In this document: positions 1 through 7,876 of the stretch, piece after piece
Position numbering within the stretch: position 1 is the first letter of the stretch
How the letters are laid out: the number at the start of each line of letters is the position of its first letter
Source of the DNA: an uncultured Caryophanales bacterium
GTDB lineage: Bacteria; Bacillota_I; Bacilli_A; RF39; UBA660
Length of the DNA: 51,528 nt
Reading direction: 5' to 3'
NCBI GenBank assembly: GCA_946412015.1
Contig: CAMKGA010000009.1
Span: forward strand, 1-51,528
Notes under the pieces: generated by a model
The model's input: the letters and a program-made list of their open reading frames with translations, nothing else
The model's database searches: none
What the model was told of the DNA's origin: nothing
Made by a program: the position numbers and the translations under genes

Positions 1-95
1 TATTATCTTTTATCCTTATATTTCAATAATTTTCTAAAACTGTCCGGTTATAAGTCAGACCAAATCCTTTTTTTTCAATCTACTTTGGCTCAATC

Positions 96-603
96 TTAGA
101 TTGAAGATTTAAAGATAGTTATAACTGGGCGCACAACGGGGTGGTAGTCGTTAACGTTTTCGAAGTTAAGACTGCCAGAAAATCCGACATGACGGACAAC
201 AGACGCCGAATTATCATATGGACTCATTGTCCAATAATAATAGTTAAAATCATGCAACCAACTTGGAGTTGCTCCACTACTTGATGAATTTATTGTTCCT
301 TGATTCTTTTTTTCATATCCTAAATTATCCGTTAAGTCATCATATGTAATTAATCTAGCTTCTATTGCTGCTGGTGCTTTTGCTGCATTCCATGCATCTA
401 CTGCATATTTAATATCGGATTGTGCATAATCTGTTGTACAGCCTGTTTCTACCCAACGATTATTTACATATCCACATGTTTCACTTGTATAATATGCCAG
501 TCCTCCATAGCCATTATTGTTATACACAGTCCCTACTGAAGAAGGTGTATATCTATTTACATGTCCTGCTCCATATTGATTTACTTCTCTTGTTGTTAGA
601 TAA
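96..603 (-). pseudogene. Prepilin C-terminal fragment (copy A)
   Basis: This is the downstream part of a type IV-like prepilin. The reading frame stays open upstream of the first Met near 527, up to about 603, where it reads LTTREVNQYGAGHV. That matches LTTAEVNEYGAGHV in the prepilin at 20.5-21.5 kb. The GFTLIE signal and the N-terminal helix are absent. At about 600 the frame meets the tail of a recombinase-like gene, so the pilin was probably interrupted by a mobile element and its 5' half then lost. The C-terminal domain has the marks shared by all copies in this window: NGYGG, VDAW, EARLIT, YYWTMSPY and a closing VRPVI. The last 100 bases or so of coding sequence are unusually GC-rich (about 47% by hand count over 121-220). 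A short palindrome (90-104) overlaps the stop codon. Confidence 0.75.
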
Positions 604-914
604 TGACATGTTTTTATTCAACTCATTCATATCAGTCAAATCATATATATATTCACTTTTAAACCTTAAAACAAATCTTATAATATTGGAATTAAAATTA
701 CCATTTTCATCAGTTTCACCAATGATTATTTTATCAACTATACTATCAAATGTATTTCTATCAAATTTTTCCAACTTATTATATGTACTAAATACTTCTT
801 CTATCTTTTTTAAATTATTTGAATAATCAATATTGTTATTTTGTAATTGTTCATATATATTTAATGCTCCAATTATTTCATCCAACTTATTTTGTAATTC
901 AAATTGTTTTTTTA
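553..914 (-). pseudogene. Large serine recombinase, C-terminal remnant
   Basis: The fragment contains a coiled-coil-like stretch (KQFELQNKLDEIIGALNIYE) followed by FDSIVDKIIIGE and FVLRFKSEYIYDL. This resembles the end of large serine recombinases of integrative elements in Firmicutes. The catalytic resolvase domain and the zinc-ribbon region are missing. Upstream, at about 905-915, the frame runs into a SNF2/methylase-like fragment in another frame, which looks like a deletion junction. Downstream, its last residues overlap the prepilin fragment out of frame, so its 3' end marks the element boundary. The family call comes from recognising the tail only. Confidence 0.6.
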
Positions 915-1408
915 GTGAAGACATCTCCTTTTTCATACTCTTGTTTTTCATCTTCGTCATCATTACTTATGGGTCTTTCAATAGAAGCAAGTAGATAATA
1001 ATCAGGATCATCACTAAAAGCTTTCTCATTTGCTTTATCATTGATATATCCATATTTTTTTATAAACTCATCATATACATTTGATAGGTCTGATTGAGCA
1101 TTAGATAATTCCTCATCACTACCATCATTTAATTGAACATCAAATACTTTTCTTAATGCACTCTTTACACCACATAATCCTATTATTCTTTTTGCAATTT
1201 TACCTTCTTGTATTCCATAAGGTATTAAAGAAGAATTTTGTCTTTGATAGATAATATCTTTACCATTTTTATTAATAACATTAAAAGCATTATTCTTAAT
1301 AGTATCATCTGCAGGTAAAATATCTTCTTCATTAATTATTTCATCTTGTTCATAAGATACTTGTTCATAAATATTGCTTGGTAATTTTTTTAGCGCTTGT
1401 TCAATCAA
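899..1408 (-). pseudogene. ICE SNF2 helicase/DNA methylase, internal fragment
   Basis: The 169-residue open stretch (LPSNIYEQVSY, then YGIQEGKIAKRIIGLCGVKSA, then DEFIKKYGYINDKAN, AFSDDPDYYLLASIE and FTKKTI) follows the order of motifs in the giant helicase/adenine-methylase proteins carried by Tn916- and CTn-like conjugative elements of Firmicutes. Those proteins are normally well over 1,500 residues, so this is an internal slice with neither helicase nor methylase motifs. At its 3' end it is fused out of frame to the recombinase tail. At its 5' end it abuts an oppositely oriented VirB4-like fragment. Non-functional. Confidence 0.55.
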
Positions 1409-2254
1409 TTAAAATACTTATATCAAGTCAAAGAACTCAATTTAAGGATGTATAAGTTAGATGATAAGATAGATTTAAATGCAAATAAGGATTATTATAA
1501 TAACTTAATTGAAGAATATTCAGATAATACTGAAAAAATAAATTTTTTAACTGAACGAGTTGAAAGATTTGAAAGGTTAGAAGAAGAAAATCTAACTACA
1601 ACAAGTAGATACTACTTTGTTATTGTATCTGCAAATGAGAAAGCATTAGAACATATTTTAGAAGAATTAGAAATGCATTGTAGTAATATGACACCTAGAC
1701 TTAATGTTAAAAGAATAATAAATAAATTAGAAATTTACCAGTTTCTCGTTAATTTATATTTATCTAGTGCAAACATTGAACAATTAATGTGGAGTGATTT
1801 AGTTGAACTTACTGTTCCATTTTCTCTTAATGAATGTGTATCATATGTTAAAAAGGACTCAGAAGAAATGCAAGTGGTTACGATAAAAAAAGTACCACCA
1901 TTTATTGATGAGCTGTTCTTTGAAGAACTATTTAATGTTCCTAATGTAAGATGTTGTATTCATATTAAAGATACAATACCGACTGAAGAATTAGTAAGAA
2001 GATTAGATAGTAATTATGAGTTTTTAATATCAAAAAGGTCTACTACAAGAAAGTTATCTGATGCAACTGAAATGGATACTGAAAAAGAAAATTTTAAAGC
2101 ATTAATGAAACAGATAAAAACTGGCGACGAAAAAATTAAAGAAGTAGATTTTATTATCATTATTAATGGCACTAAAAAAGAGAGAGATGAGAAGTTAAAA
2201 GAATTTAAAAATTGGCATGATAAACATTTAATTAAGAAAAAGAGAAATAACTAA
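1397..2254 (+). pseudogene. VirB4/TrsE-like conjugation ATPase, N-terminal fragment
   Basis: The 285 residues resemble the N-terminal CagE/TrbE domain of VirB4-type ATPases of Gram-positive conjugative elements: RYYFVIVSANEKALEHILEE, a VKRI-x-NKLEI-x-QFLVNLYL stretch, LSDATEMDTEKENFKALMKQ, and a FIIIINGTKKERDEKL end. The motor domain with Walker A and B is absent, so it cannot be an active ATPase. No convincing ribosome-binding site precedes it. The frame opens at a TTG at the very point where the oppositely oriented helicase fragment ends (1397-1408), so the start is a rearrangement joint, not a gene start. It ends at TAA 2252-2254 inside a terminator hairpin. Confidence 0.55.
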
Positions 2255-2278
2255 AAAACATGGTTTCCCATGTTTTTT
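2253..2278. terminator. Bidirectional intrinsic terminator
   Basis: An 11-bp perfect stem, aaaaaacatgg / ccatgtttttt, with loop tttc. It has A and T tracts on both sides, so it can work in both directions. It serves the minus-strand surface protein ending at 2279 and the plus-strand fragment ending at 2254. Confidence 0.85.
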
Positions 2279-4537
2279 CTAATCATCTTTAACTACTGTA
2301 TACCAAATCTCATCATCATGTTCTTCAGATACAACTTTGTATCCTTCTGCAACAAAGTTTGTATGTTCTCCTTCTGCTTTATTATCAGCAGGGTTAAAAT
2401 TAACAAATGTTCCACCAGTAATATTTACAATAGCAGTACCATTTTTATAATTTGCATCTATACAGTTTATTGTATATCTTTGTTGATCATCCTCTACAGT
2501 AGATGTTGGATATGCTTTAAAGAATCCACCTTCGATATTAAGTGTTCCTTTTTGTACTTGAACTGCAGTAGTCGCACCTATATAGTTTCCACCTTTAATA
2601 GTAACAGTATAATCTTTTAAGGTTAATACAACATCAACACCTAAAGTTTTAGTTGCATGAACTCCACCATTATTACCATCTAAAAGTGCATTTTTGGCTT
2701 GATAAATAAATAGTCCAGCGATATTTTTAGAAGAATCAAAGTCGCCAGTATCAGTAAATGTATAATCACCAAAGTTAAGCATTAAACTTCTTGCAGGAGC
2801 AACTGGTGATGCAAATTTTACAGGTTTTTCACTAGTTACATCTGCAATTAATGTAGCATTAATATCGTTTCTACCATTTAATTTTGCTAGCAAATCTGTC
2901 TCGTTATCAACATCAACTTTAATAAACTTAATATCACTATAATAATATGTTTGTCCTTTATCATTAGTTAGTTTAGAACTTACATATCCTGTTGTATTAG
3001 TAAATGTTCCTTCACTAGGTTCTATCCAAACAACTGGTCTATTAGTTGCTTCATTATCCATAGAAATTAGTCCAGTAATTTGTTTAGTAGTAGTATCTTT
3101 ATATCTAATTAATTTACCTTTAGCAAGTCCTTCTGCACTACCTTTAGATATTTCAATACCACCAAATTCATTACCATTCAAAGTAGTTGTACCATCAATA
3201 GTTACTGTAGATGAATTAACAAGTATTCCTGCATCAGCATTATTAGCAGCAACATCTTTTAATAATACACCAGTGGCATTATATACTTGAATTGCATAAT
3301 TACCTTGCCATCCATCTTTCTTAGTCATTGAAACTTCTAAATTACTAATATTAGAATCATTTCCTGTAAGTACTAATCCACTCGCAGTACCGTTTACTCT
3401 TTCTAATTCATTAAATACTAATTTATGATTATTACCATCTATTCTTACTGTGTATGGAATAGTTATTGTCTCATCAATTGAATCAATATCCGCAGTTAAT
3501 TTAAATGCTCCAAATTCATTTGCAATCACACTTTTTAATTCTTCAAGGTTACTTACTTCTTTAATACTTACATCAAAAGTTTTAGTAGTGGTTGCAAGAA
3601 CTTCCTCTCTAGAGGCATCAATTATTTCATATTTTAGTTTAACAATTCCTTCATCTTTAAATGTAATTCGATAATTATTATTACTATCTTCTAAAATATA
3701 ATTATCACTTTCAACTACATCACTTTCTATAGTTGCTTCTACCCACTCATCATCATATTCTTCTACTTTTAATATATTGTCTTTATTAGTAATAGTTATC
3801 TTTTCATATACATTAGTACCAGTATAATCATTTGACTTTATATCAACATTAAATACAAGGCTCTTTAATGCATAAGAATCAGCAGAATCAATAACAATTT
3901 CTGGTTTCTTTATAACTTCAAAATTTCCATAATCAAGTGTATCATCTGAATTATTCAATTCTTTTGTATCTACATCACATTCAACTTCACCATCTTTGAA
4001 TGCAAAACTAAATGTAGTTGCTGGAATACTAAATACTACTCCTTCATCACTTTTAGTAGCAGTTACTCCATCAGTTATAACTTCTACTTCTTTATCTGTA
4101 GCATAATTAAATTCTAATTTCTTAACCTCGTTATTTACATAAAATATCTCTAAATTATCTTCTAACTCAGTAATCTCATCTTCTGATAATTTATAATCAG
4201 CAAGAGTTTCATCTTTTTTAAGTCCTTCCATAGGAATTTCAAACCAAGTCTCATCTAATTCACTATAGTAATAAACTGGTATTTCCATATTAGAAATATT
4301 CTCATTCATTAACTTTTTAATAAATGCAGCATCTACACCTGCTTTAGCAGCTCTACCTGATGTTATTACTGTATTATTATCAAACTTTGTTGAACCAATG
4401 ATATATACATCACCAACAAAGTCTTCACTACTCTCTTTTACTTTTACACTTTTCGCATTAATAATAAATGTAAACGATAGAAACATCGTAAAAGCAAATG
4501 TTATCTTTAAAAACTTACTTCTCAATTTACTTCTCAT
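2279..4537 (-). CDS. Secreted beta-helix-like surface protein
   Basis: A 752-residue protein with an N-terminal signal peptide (KITFAFTMFLSFTFIINAKS) and a clear Shine-Dalgarno, aaagga. No sortase motif, lipobox or C-terminal membrane anchor was seen, so it is probably secreted or held non-covalently. Residues from about 330 onward are rich in short strand-forming repeats with Asn/Asp/Gly turns (TIDGTTTLNGNEFGGIEISK; TVTIKGGNYIGATTAVQVQK; TLNIEGGFF), typical of right-handed parallel beta-helix proteins such as pectate-lyase-like folds and adhesins. No enzymatic motif is obvious. It lies 14 nt after the InlB-repeat lipoprotein and probably shares its transcript. Adhesin or glycan-binding is inference. 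Confidence 0.7.
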   Translation of the reverse strand: MRSKLRSKFLKITFAFTMFLSFTFIINAKSVKVKESSEDFVGDVYIIGSTKFDNNTVITSGRAAKAGVDAAFIKKLMNENISNMEIPVYYYSELDETWFEIPMEGLKKDETLADYKLSEDEITELEDNLEIFYVNNEVKKLEFNYATDKEVEVITDGVTATKSDEGVVFSIPATTFSFAFKDGEVECDVDTKELNNSDDTLDYGNFEVIKKPEIVIDSADSYALKSLVFNVDIKSNDYTGTNVYEKITITNKDNILKVEEYDDEWVEATIESDVVESDNYILEDSNNNYRITFKDEGIVKLKYEIIDASREEVLATTTKTFDVSIKEVSNLEELKSVIANEFGAFKLTADIDSIDETITIPYTVRIDGNNHKLVFNELERVNGTASGLVLTGNDSNISNLEVSMTKKDGWQGNYAIQVYNATGVLLKDVAANNADAGILVNSSTVTIDGTTTLNGNEFGGIEISKGSAEGLAKGKLIRYKDTTTKQITGLISMDNEATNRPVVWIEPSEGTFTNTTGYVSSKLTNDKGQTYYYSDIKFIKVDVDNETDLLAKLNGRNDINATLIADVTSEKPVKFASPVAPARSLMLNFGDYTFTDTGDFDSSKNIAGLFIYQAKNALLDGNNGGVHATKTLGVDVVLTLKDYTVTIKGGNYIGATTAVQVQKGTLNIEGGFFKAYPTSTVEDDQQRYTINCIDANYKNGTAIVNITGGTFVNFNPADNKAEGEHTNFVAEGYKVVSEEHDDEIWYTVVKDD

Positions 4538-4551
4538 ATTCTTAATCCTTT

Positions 4552-5442
4552 CTAATCAACTTTAATATTGGTAACAGATTTAATATTACCACCATTAGTC
4601 ATATAACCATCAGCAGTTATGGCTTTATTAACTACATTACCAGTTGTTGTAGTAATATCAGCAGTACCACTAACTCTTTTATTATTTTTTAACAAATAAA
4701 TTCTAACTTGTCCAACTGTTGAACTTTCAACATCTACTATCTCATAACTGATTGTATTTTGAGTAGGTGTAGATGTATTAGAAGTATTGCTACTACTATT
4801 AGTTGATGTATTGGAACTACTACTTGTATTACTAGATGTGTTAGTATTAGTACTTGTACTAGTTTTTTTAGTCGTTTTAGTTGTTTTAGTTGTAGTCTTA
4901 GAACTACTTGTTTTTTTAGTACTTTCATCCTTTTTAGTTTCTTCAGTAGTACTTTCTACTTTTTCCCATTTAGCAGTTAACTTCATATCAGATGTAATAT
5001 CACTAACATTAGTTATTTTCTTGTCATTATAATACCAACCTAAGAATTTATATCCATCACGTGTTGGAGTTGGTAGACTAACACTACCACTACCTACCTT
5101 AATTGAACTTACACTATTACCTCCATCACTATCAAAAGATATAGTATAACTATCTTCAACTTTCTCCCACTTAGCTTTTAGTTTTAGATTACTAGTTACC
5201 TTCTTACTAAAATTATAAGAACTACTATCAGTAAGATTAACATACCAACCATCAAATATATAACCACTACGTGTTGGATCATTAGGTTTGGATGCAGTAC
5301 CTCCCTTCTTAACAGTCTGCGCACTAACACTACTTCCACCATTACTATCAAATGTTACAGTATATTTTTGTTTTGAACAAGAACAAGCAGTAACCAAAAA
5401 TACACCCACAATAATTAATAGTCCTAACTTTAATTTTTTCAT
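4552..5442 (-). CDS. Lipoprotein with two InlB B-type repeats
   Basis: A 296-residue protein beginning with a lipoprotein signal peptide and lipobox (LLIIVGVFLVTAC, Cys about residue 20). Two Listeria-Bacteroides (InlB B / Flg_new) repeats follow: YTVTFDSNGG...GYIFDGWY...LKAKWEK and YTISFDSDGG...GYKFLGWY...LTAKWEK. Next comes a Thr/Ser/Lys and then Ser/Asn/Thr-rich linker of about 70 residues, encoded by low-complexity DNA, and a C-terminal domain of about 60 residues (VGQVRIYLLKNNKRVSG). Expected on the outer face of the membrane, with the linker spanning the wall. Shine-Dalgarno gaaaggag. It heads a two-gene transcript with the 752-residue secreted protein; the sigma-A-like promoter and tandem repeats upstream suggest regulated expression. 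Confidence 0.8.
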   Translation of the reverse strand: MKKLKLGLLIIVGVFLVTACSCSKQKYTVTFDSNGGSSVSAQTVKKGGTASKPNDPTRSGYIFDGWYVNLTDSSSYNFSKKVTSNLKLKAKWEKVEDSYTISFDSDGGNSVSSIKVGSGSVSLPTPTRDGYKFLGWYYNDKKITNVSDITSDMKLTAKWEKVESTTEETKKDESTKKTSSSKTTTKTTKTTKKTSTSTNTNTSSNTSSSSNTSTNSSSNTSNTSTPTQNTISYEIVDVESSTVGQVRIYLLKNNKRVSGTADITTTTGNVVNKAITADGYMTNGGNIKSVTNIKVD

Positions 5443-5475
5443 ACATACTCCTTTCTATTTATCTTATACACCTGG

Positions 5476-5504
5476 ATTGTAACACCTTTAACAAAAATAA
5501 TCAA
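5476..5504 (-). promoter_or_regulatory. Sigma-A-type promoter for lipoprotein operon
   Basis: On the minus strand, TTGATT (5504-5499), a 17-nt spacer and TACAAT (5481-5476), about 34 nt upstream of the lipoprotein start at 5442. Confidence 0.6.
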
Positions 5505-5520
5505 CATATTTTGATAATTT

Positions 5521-5556
5521 TAGTGAGATTTGTGTAATTAGTGAGATTTGTGTAAA
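5521..5556. repeat. Tandem 18-bp direct repeat upstream of promoter
   Basis: Two head-to-tail copies of tagtgagatttgtgtaat-type sequence (5521-5538, 5539-5556; identical over 17 positions). They begin 17 bp upstream of the -35 box of the lipoprotein operon. The position suits a binding site for an activator or repressor; this is inference. Confidence 0.7.
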
Positions 5557-5568
5557 TAATGTGTATAA

Positions 5569-5600
5569 AAAAATATTCCCAATAATATAGGAATACTTTT
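5569..5600 (-). terminator. Terminator of prepilin copy B
   Basis: On the minus strand an 11-bp stem, aaaagtattcc / ggaatattttt (one G-U pair), with a 10-nt loop, ends in a run of T residues just after the prepilin stop at 5622. Confidence 0.8.
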
Positions 5601-5621
5601 ACTAATTACAAATATACTTTT

Positions 5622-6542
5622 CTATTCAGTAGAAAGTACTGATTTATCTAGGACTATAACAGGACGAATAACTATGTTGAAGAAACCTGGGTTAGTAACA
5701 TCCATAGAAGCCCAGTTGCCATCAATACTCATAAACCAAATGTAGTTCGAATTTCTATTGCCTATACTTATTGTCCAATAATCATAATTACTATTATACA
5801 TCCAGTTTTCAGTTATTCTCTGTATTTTAACACCACATCCACCACAATCAATAGCATATTCTTCAAAGTCAAAGTTATCATCAATTTCTTGCTTTGTAAT
5901 TAATCTTGCTTCGGTTGCTAATGGAGCTTTTGCAGTTTTCCATGCATCAACTACAGTTTTTACATATGAAGTTGAATATGTATTTGTATTACCATATTGC
6001 ATACCTCCATAACCATTTCGATTAGAAATATCCGCTCCCGTTCCTGCTGAATATGTTTGAACATCTTCATAAGATAATGGTTCTGCTTTTAATAAATTAA
6101 CAGTTAATTCATTTGCTCCTGAATCTTTTAATACATAATAATTAATACCATTATATGATACTGTATCTCCTACACTATATACTTTTGGCTGTTTATCATT
6201 ACCATATGTATATCCTTCTACATTACGATTCTTTACTTTGCATCCCGCCAAATAAATACTACTATCTGGATTAATTTGTGTTGTTTCACATTCTACAGTA
6301 TCTCCTGAATACTCAATAGTTAACTGGTCGATACTTGTTGGAAATTTACCATTATCTAGTAAATATGAAGCTATTGCTAACTCTGCACTACGCCCGTATG
6401 CATCTACACTTCGCCTGTCTGCTGATACTTTAGCTTTTCTAATTATATTCATTACTAGTGGTGTTACTATTAAAGCTAGTATTGCTAGTATTACTAAGAC
6501 TGCTATTAATTCTATTAAGGTAAATCCATTTTTCTTTTTCAT
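5622..6542 (-). CDS. Type IV-like prepilin with lectin-like C-terminus (copy B)
   Basis: A 306-residue prepilin, the only intact copy in the window. A short basic leader, MKKKNG, precedes FTLIELIAVLVILAILALIV, the class III signal cleaved and methylated by a prepilin peptidase. The residue-5 Glu needed for pilus assembly is present. A pilin-like alpha/beta region follows (residues 30-110, with a Cys pair). The larger C-terminal domain (about 165-300) carries NGYGG, VDAWK, EARLIT, DYWTISI and a final VIRPVIVL. This pattern resembles C-type-lectin/formylglycine-enzyme-like folds; that fold call is inference. Shine-Dalgarno taggagtg. It has its own terminator. No pilus ATPase of the matching T4P/T2SS type is in the window; only Tad-type genes are. 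Confidence 0.85.
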   Translation of the reverse strand: MKKKNGFTLIELIAVLVILAILALIVTPLVMNIIRKAKVSADRRSVDAYGRSAELAIASYLLDNGKFPTSIDQLTIEYSGDTVECETTQINPDSSIYLAGCKVKNRNVEGYTYGNDKQPKVYSVGDTVSYNGINYYVLKDSGANELTVNLLKAEPLSYEDVQTYSAGTGADISNRNGYGGMQYGNTNTYSTSYVKTVVDAWKTAKAPLATEARLITKQEIDDNFDFEEYAIDCGGCGVKIQRITENWMYNSNYDYWTISIGNRNSNYIWFMSIDGNWASMDVTNPGFFNIVIRPVIVLDKSVLSTE

Positions 6543-6660
6543 ATTCTCACTCCTATTCTATATATTACCTTTATACTAAGTCTATCAAAAAAGTGCAAGA
6601 ATTATATATAAATTTTCTAATTTGTTAAATCAATTTTAGATAATAAAAAGGATATGAATA

Positions 6661-7821
6661 TTATAAACTCATATTTCCACTTACTATATCTTTTAGATAC
6701 ATTAAATATAATTCTATGATATTTACTTTATTAACATCATTCTTTACAGTTAAATCTGCTTTTTTTATAACTTTATTATTATTTGTTATTTCTATTATTC
6801 CTACTTTTTTACCTTTTTTAATATTATTACTTAATTTATTTATTTTTAAATTATACTTTAATTTTAATTCATCAATTTTCTTAGTTAATATATTAATATC
6901 ATTTTTAGGTACAATCTCAATAATATTATTCGTAGATTTTGATGATTTAATGGTTTTTAATACTTTATTTTTATCAATATATTTTTTCATTTTATAATTA
7001 GAATTTGCATAATCAAGCATTTCTGATACTTCTTTATTTCTATTATCGATACTATCTTCACCCATGACTGTAGCAATTACTCGCATATTATCTTTTTTCA
7101 TAGTAGCAGTAAGGCAATATCCTGCACCTTTTGTATAACCAGTTTTAAGACCATCAACTCCTTTTTTAAATCTAACTAATTTGTTTGTATTTACAAGCCA
7201 TATTTTTCTATCGCTATCCTCTCTTAAATAAGTTTCATAAATAGAGCTATACTTTGTTATTTTTTCATGATTTAATAATTCTCTTGCAATTACTGCCATA
7301 TCGTATGCAGAGGAATAATGATTTTCTGTATCTAGTCCATGACAGTTTTCAAAATTTGTATCGTTTAATCCTAATTCTCTTGCTTTTTTATTCATCAATT
7401 TAACAAACTCTTCTTCTGTACCTGCAATATGTTCTGCCATAGCTACTACTGCATCATTACCTGATGCAATAGCAATTCCTTTTATTAAATCTTCAACGCT
7501 CATCTCTTCTCCTTCTTCAAGAAGAATTTGTGATCCTCCCATACTAGATGCATTTTTCGATATACTAACCATATCATTCATTTTTATCTTACCACTATCG
7601 ATTTTCTCCATAATAAGTAAAAGACTCATCATTTTAGTCATACTAGCTGGTGCAATACGCTCATGAGAATTTTTTTCAAATAATACTCTTCCTGTTGATT
7701 GTTCTAATATTACTGCACTTTTAGCATTACTAGCTAAATTAGTTTCGTTTGATACAGTTTCTGATGCATAAATATAAATTGGTATTAAAAATAAAATTAA
7801 ACTAATAATTATTTTTTTCAT
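6661..7821 (-). CDS. dacF: D-alanyl-D-alanine carboxypeptidase (PBP5/DacF-type, S11)
   Basis: Trims the terminal D-Ala from peptidoglycan pentapeptides outside the membrane. The protein starts with a signal peptide (IIISLILFLIPIYIYASE). It has the serine-peptidase S11 motifs SxxK (APASMTKMMS), SxN (IASGNDAVVAM) and KTG (GLKTGYTKGAG), in the right order and spacing. After about residue 270 the C-terminal PBP5_C-like beta region is short, and no clear membrane-anchoring helix was seen. The ATG at 7821, preceded by agaggtga, is preferred over the GTG at 7827, which lies inside the Shine-Dalgarno. The symbol is by family; dacA is equally possible. Confidence 0.88.
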   Translation of the reverse strand: MKKIIISLILFLIPIYIYASETVSNETNLASNAKSAVILEQSTGRVLFEKNSHERIAPASMTKMMSLLLIMEKIDSGKIKMNDMVSISKNASSMGGSQILLEEGEEMSVEDLIKGIAIASGNDAVVAMAEHIAGTEEEFVKLMNKKARELGLNDTNFENCHGLDTENHYSSAYDMAVIARELLNHEKITKYSSIYETYLREDSDRKIWLVNTNKLVRFKKGVDGLKTGYTKGAGYCLTATMKKDNMRVIATVMGEDSIDNRNKEVSEMLDYANSNYKMKKYIDKNKVLKTIKSSKSTNNIIEIVPKNDINILTKKIDELKLKYNLKINKLSNNIKKGKKVGIIEITNNNKVIKKADLTVKNDVNKVNIIELYLMYLKDIVSGNMSL

Positions 7822-7857
7822 ATTCACCTCTATTAAAATTTACGCATTATAATAAAA

Positions 7858-7876
7858 AAAAGAACAAAGTCCTTTT
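7858..7876 (-). terminator. Terminator of the TelA/VWA operon
   Basis: Minus-strand hairpin aaaaggac / gttctttt (one G-U pair) with a 3-nt loop and T run. It overlaps the stop codon of the AAA+ gene. Confidence 0.75.

Larger units (their letters stand above)
600..2254. mobile_element. Remnant of an integrative conjugative element
   Basis: Three fragments of genes typical of one element type (serine recombinase tail, SNF2/methylase slice, VirB4 N-terminus) lie back to back within 1.7 kb, one of them inverted. None is intact. The left edge, at about 600, lies inside a prepilin gene, suggesting that the prepilin was the integration target. The right edge is taken at the end of the VirB4-like frame; the true attachment site on that side is not visible. 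The remnant appears to be the product of at least one deletion (about 905-915) and one inversion or recombination (about 1405). Confidence 0.6.

Noticed and set aside
422-826. Plus-strand open frame of 134 codons
   Set aside because: Lies opposite the prepilin and recombinase fragments, has His/Leu/Ser-rich composition typical of antisense AT-rich DNA, and no ribosome site.
4787-5032. Plus-strand Leu/Val-rich frame over the lipoprotein linker
   Set aside because: It is the mirror of the low-complexity Ser/Thr linker codons of the lipoprotein; no initiation signal.
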